Origin: Phycisphaerae bacterium
GTDB taxonomy: Bacteria; Planctomycetota; Phycisphaerae; UBA1845
Length of the DNA: 40,701 bases
Assembly (NCBI GenBank): GCA_029260135.1
Contig: JAJDDV010000065.1
Coordinates: forward strand, 1-40,701
Reading direction: 5' to 3'
Program-made: the position numbers and the translations under genes
The notes under the pieces: model-generated
Database searches by the model: none
The model's input: the letters and a program-made list of their open reading frames with translations, nothing else
What the model was told of the DNA's origin: nothing
In this document: positions 38,193 through 40,701 of the stretch, piece by piece
Position numbering within the stretch: position 1 is the first letter of the stretch
Layout of the letters: each line of letters opens with the position of its first letter

Positions 38193-39044
38193 ATGAATTT
38201 GCCAATATCGACCAGGATGGCCGACCGTATGCCCCACCCAACACCCACGCGCATTCCGCCACACGAAAGAACCGCAACCGCGCCGCAACCACCCTCGACG
38301 CCCGACCAGCGACTTCAAGACCTGCACGACCAATTCGCTCGGCTCAAGGCCCAGGTGCGCCAAGCCCAGCAGCTCTCGAGCCTCGGCACCGCCGCCGCCA
38401 TGATCGCCCACGAGGTCAACAACCTTCTGACCCCCATCCTCAACTACGCACGTGCAGCGGCCCAGAGCGACGACCCGACACTCCACAAGAAGGCCCTGGC
38501 CATCACCGTCAAGAATGTGGAGATGCTGATCGCCATGTCCGATCGTGTTCTCGAGATCAGCGCCGCCGCCCCACCCAAGCGTGAAGACGCCCAGCTTCGA
38601 TCGCTCATCGAAGACGCCGTCAAGAGTCTCTGCCGCGACTTGGCGAAGGACGCCATCAACTTCTCGCTCGACGTCGATCCGCAATGCACCGTCCACGCCG
38701 ATCGACTTCAACTTCAGCAGGTCTTTTTCAACTTGTTGCTCAACGCCCGAGAGACGCTGGCAAAGTCGCGCGGTGGGCGCCTGACCGTCTCCGCCCAACC
38801 GAAGGGCAGCCACACCGAGGTCACGCTGCGAAACAGCGGAGACGTCATCCCGCCCGACCTGCTCCCTCGCGTCTTCGAACCGTTCCAGAGTTCAAAAACG
38901 TCAAACGAGAACAAGCGAAGTCGATGCAACGGCCTGGGGCTCGCCCTCTGTCGCGACCTCGTCGAAGAGAACGGCGGAACCATCAACGTTACGAGCGACG
39001 CCGAACACGGAACGACATTCACCATCACGCTTCCCACCCAATAG
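38193..39044 (+). CDS. Soluble NtrB-like histidine kinase with degenerate G1 box
   Basis: The protein has up to 283 residues; ATG codons at 38193, 38217 and 38229 are all possible starts. There is no membrane helix. After a Pro-rich start a coiled-coil-like segment (about 38-62) leads to SLGTAAAMIAHEVNNLLTPILNYARA with His73 in an NtrB/ZraS-type H-box. The ATPase part shows N-box FFNLLLNARETL, F-box VFEPFQSSK and G2 NGLGLALCRDLVEENGG. The G1 box reads RNSGDVIPP where active kinases have DNGPGIPP, so the adenine-contacting Asp is Asn and the second Gly is Val. ATP binding may be weak. No partner regulator is adjacent and no sensor domain is seen. Confidence 0.85.
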   Translation: MNLPISTRMADRMPHPTPTRIPPHERTATAPQPPSTPDQRLQDLHDQFARLKAQVRQAQQLSSLGTAAAMIAHEVNNLLTPILNYARAAAQSDDPTLHKKALAITVKNVEMLIAMSDRVLEISAAAPPKREDAQLRSLIEDAVKSLCRDLAKDAINFSLDVDPQCTVHADRLQLQQVFFNLLLNARETLAKSRGGRLTVSAQPKGSHTEVTLRNSGDVIPPDLLPRVFEPFQSSKTSNENKRSRCNGLGLALCRDLVEENGGTINVTSDAEHGTTFTITLPTQ

Positions 39045-39349
39045 CGCCTATCCCAAAACCCCTGAGCCGCGGGCTTCAGCCCGCGCGACCTCGCAGAACG
39101 CCGGGGAATCTTATGTGCCATCCGCTCGCACTCCGCTAGGAACAGGGTCTTAGGATAGCCTCTAGTCCGGCGCGTGCTCGATCCCTCCCCCCGGCCCCGC
39201 CCATTCAGCGCTCTCATTCTGCCCCCTAAATGAGAGAGTCCGATTCAGACCTACAGTCGAGCGATTATGGGTCTTACCGAACCCGAGAGCCGCAGCCAAC
39301 CTCCCATCTACGCATTGCCGATGAAGCTTGTTGAGAAGTCAGGCTTCAA
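39045..39349. other. 305-bp intergenic region with one family D palindrome
   Basis: Apart from the palindrome at 39061-39088 I see no gene or terminator. A short open frame from 39267 runs into the pseudopilin gene in another frame and has no domain. Confidence 0.5.
39061..39088 (+). repeat. Dispersed palindrome, family D, copy 2
   Basis: It reads CCTGAGCCGCGGGCTTCAGC then CCGCGCGA. CGCGGGCT pairs with AGCCCGCG around TC. It is the inverted relative of 11940-11967 (25 of 28 identical), with a G-C pair where the other copy has A-T. It lies 17 bp after the kinase stop, so it may also act as a transcription-end hairpin. Confidence 0.65.
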
Positions 39350-40486
39350 GTGTCTCCATGGCGAATCATCACTCGCGGGGCATTCACGGACGTGCTGCAC
39401 AGACCTACAGCCCATGTTCGACCTCACCGCTGCGCCCGGCGTCGCGCGCTGACACTCGCGGAACTGCTCGTCGGCATGTCCGTGCTGACCATTCTGATGG
39501 GCGCCATGGGATCGGCCATGCTCATCGCGGGGCGTGCCATTCCGGACGGCACTGATTCCATGGAGATGACCGCGGAAAGTACGCAAGTGATCAGCGAAAT
39601 CGCGGGCGAGCTGCTCTACGCAACCTCCGTGAGCACGAGCACCGCGGAGGCCGTCACGTTTACCGTTGCCGATCGAGGCCACGGTGTGAGCGGACCGGAG
39701 ACGATCAGCTACGCCTGGTCCGGCATCCCGGGCGACCCGCTCACGCGCCAGTACAACGGCGCGACCGCGACCACCGTGGTCGACGACGTCTATGATTTCT
39801 GGTTGACCTATGAAACGAGGACGCCATCCGGACAGGCCCCAACCACCATAGAAACGGCCGAATTCGTCCTTAGTTTTCGCGATCCACCCGTTGTCCCCAT
39901 CGACTACGTGCTGACCGACAAGACTTGGCTTGGCCAGTACTTCGAGCCGACGCTGCCCATCGACGCGATCTCCTGGAATGTAACACGTGTAATACTCCTC
40001 GCCCAGATTCACGGTGCGAACAAGGGGATTATGACCGTGCAGCTTCGACCTCCAGTTTCCGGCCTCCTTCTTCCCGACACGACGGTGCTCGAAGAACACC
40101 CCATGGACGAGGCCGTTCTCAGCCCCACCTATCGCTGGGAGGAGTTTGCCTTTAGCTCCGTGACAGGCGTCGCTGCGACCGACGGACTCTGTCTGGTCGT
40201 CGCCCGACAGTTGAAGGACGCGCATCTGGGGGATATTCAGACGGACGACGGCGGTGGAACCGGTCGCCTGACGTCGACGGACGCCGGCAAGAACTGGAAC
40301 ATCGACGTCGGTAAATCGATGCAGTACTACATCTACGGCACGGCCAACGTTCCCGACCCCAATCCGCCACCCGCGACAGGCGTGCTCAGCTCGGTCAGAA
40401 TCCGCCTTCAGGTCGGCGCCGACGTCTCCATCGGCAGAGAATGTGACGCGCAGATCCTCAATGAGGTAGAGGCGACGGGCCCATGA
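39350..40486 (+). CDS. Type IV pilin-like (pseudopilin) protein with prepilin N-terminus
   Basis: The protein has up to 378 residues from the GTG at 39350; a GTG at 39392 is an alternative giving a shorter leader. Residues 31-50 are a class III signal: R-R-A33, then L-T-L-A-E38-L-L-V-G, with Glu at +5 after cleavage behind Ala33, where Gly is usual, then a hydrophobic helix MSVLTILMGAMGSAMLIAG. The rest is a large beta-rich extracytoplasmic domain ending in VRIRLQVGADVSI, like GspJ/PulJ-type minor pseudopilins, but about twice their usual size. Such proteins build the tip of a type II secretion or pilus fibre. The stop overlaps an ATG as ATGA. No other secretion gene is visible before the window ends. 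Confidence 0.75.
   Translation: MSPWRIITRGAFTDVLHRPTAHVRPHRCARRRALTLAELLVGMSVLTILMGAMGSAMLIAGRAIPDGTDSMEMTAESTQVISEIAGELLYATSVSTSTAEAVTFTVADRGHGVSGPETISYAWSGIPGDPLTRQYNGATATTVVDDVYDFWLTYETRTPSGQAPTTIETAEFVLSFRDPPVVPIDYVLTDKTWLGQYFEPTLPIDAISWNVTRVILLAQIHGANKGIMTVQLRPPVSGLLLPDTTVLEEHPMDEAVLSPTYRWEEFAFSSVTGVAATDGLCLVVARQLKDAHLGDIQTDDGGGTGRLTSTDAGKNWNIDVGKSMQYYIYGTANVPDPNPPPATGVLSSVRIRLQVGADVSIGRECDAQILNEVEATGP
40451..40471 (+). repeat. 21-bp direct repeat, copy 1 (inside pseudopilin C-terminus)
   Basis: The segment begins CAGATCCTCAATGAGG and encodes QILNEVE in the pseudopilin frame. The same 21 bp recur at 40681-40701 with one change (C to T). Confidence 0.7.
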
Positions 40487-40701
40487 GAGAGTGTATGAGA
40501 AGCGTCTCAAAACAGAACCGCGCCCGTAACGAAGCGGGAGAAATGCCCAGTAAACGCTCCCTGACGGTCGCGGCTCAGTGCTGGGCGACTCTCTCTGGAC
40601 ACGCACTGAAACAGAAGCGCCGCCACGGTTCAGACACATCTCATCGCGCCGGCGCCTCGACCGCGAGAGAGTCAGACGTACAGATTCTCAATGAGGTAGA
40701 G
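40483..40701 (+). CDS. Open frame running off the window end, possibly interrupted gene
   Basis: An ATG at 40483 overlaps the pseudopilin stop (ATGA), and the frame stays open for 73 codons to the window edge. The peptide is polar and basic (MRECMRSVSKQNRARNEAGE...), with no hydrophobic helix or known domain. It ends R-E-S-D-V-Q-I-L-N-E-V-E, close to R-E-C-D-A-Q-I-L-N-E-V-E of the preceding protein. Gene position suggests another pseudopilin-system component, and RARNEAG would be a fair lead-in to a prepilin helix, but what follows instead looks like repeat DNA. Confidence 0.3.
   Translation, partial: MRECMRSVSKQNRARNEAGEMPSKRSLTVAAQCWATLSGHALKQKRRHGSDTSHRAGASTARESDVQILNEVE
40511..40640. repeat. 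Probable dispersed repeat near the window end
   Basis: On the reverse strand this stretch reads ...PSGSVYWAFLPLRYGRGSV, and the string PLRYGRGS is one I associate, from memory, with spurious frames made by a widespread planctomycete/acidobacterial intergenic repeat (TCCCTGACGGTCGCGGCTC on the + strand, 40558-40576). Only one copy lies in the window, so extent is approximate. Confidence 0.4.
40681..40701 (+). repeat. 21-bp direct repeat, copy 2 (at the window edge)
   Basis: Matches 40451-40471 at 20 of 21 positions and encodes QILNEVE in the frame starting at 40483. It is cut by the window end, so the repeat may be longer. Confidence 0.7.

Noticed and set aside
39308-40639. A 443-codon - strand frame opposite the pseudopilin gene
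   Set aside because: Its start lies in repeat-like DNA (PLRYGRGS), and the + strand has a prepilin signal and hydrophobic helix in frame.

Overview
The window reads as high-GC chromosomal DNA of a member of the Planctomycetota (class not assignable from sequence alone). The assignment is inferred from typical company: a fused SecDF translocase, secreted proteins with dockerin-like tails or FG-GAP/UnbV modules, zinc-ribbon membrane proteins, a DUF2617 protein, a VWA/TPR/ExbB/ExbD envelope cluster, GTG and TTG starts, and many short dispersed palindromes. No rRNA, tRNA or CRISPR array was recognised.

Layout. (1) 1-7.6 kb, mixed accessory DNA: the tail of an IS630-type transposase; a ParA-type ATPase fused to a glycogen-binding-like (CBM48/AMPK) domain; a zinc-ribbon membrane protein; a dockerin-tailed secreted protein; a REP-associated tyrosine transposase (RAYT) bracketed by its probable REP palindromes; a Tat-exported DUF362 protein; a DUF2617 protein; a small secreted protein. 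(2) 7.6-22.6 kb, mostly + strand: secDF; a palindrome-rich spacer; hflX overlapping a large gluzincin/FG-GAP/UnbV secreted protein; a flippase-like (UPF0104) membrane protein; three consecutive PilZ-type proteins; a - strand membrane-anchored protein; a gamma-glutamyltransferase. (3) 22.6-36.5 kb, an unbroken - strand run: hypothetical; gmhA and hldE (ADP-heptose synthesis, overlapping by 4 nt); a response regulator and histidine kinase (overlapping by 4 nt); a ParA-like ATPase followed by a VanZ-like protein (TGATG junction); then a six-gene cluster transcribed VWA, TPR, ExbB/TolQ, ExbD, ExbD, TPR. (4) 36.8-40.7 kb, + strand: a secreted helical protein divergent from that cluster; a soluble histidine kinase with a degenerate ATP box; a pseudopilin-like protein; and an open frame running off the end.

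The strongest candidate for an undescribed system is the 30-36.5 kb cluster. The VWA protein has a short cytoplasmic tail and one membrane helix carrying an S-x3-H motif, like TonB and TolA, followed by a Pro-rich linker and a VWA domain with intact DxSxS. With an ExbB/TolQ homologue, two ExbD homologues and two exported TPR proteins, it looks like a proton-motive-force-driven machine in which a VWA domain replaces the TonB C-terminal domain. Other points of interest are the ParA-CBM48 fusion, the RAYT with structure-conserving palindromes, the PilZ trio, and four genes without Shine-Dalgarno sequences whose -10 boxes lie 6-9 nt before the ATG, suggesting leaderless transcripts.
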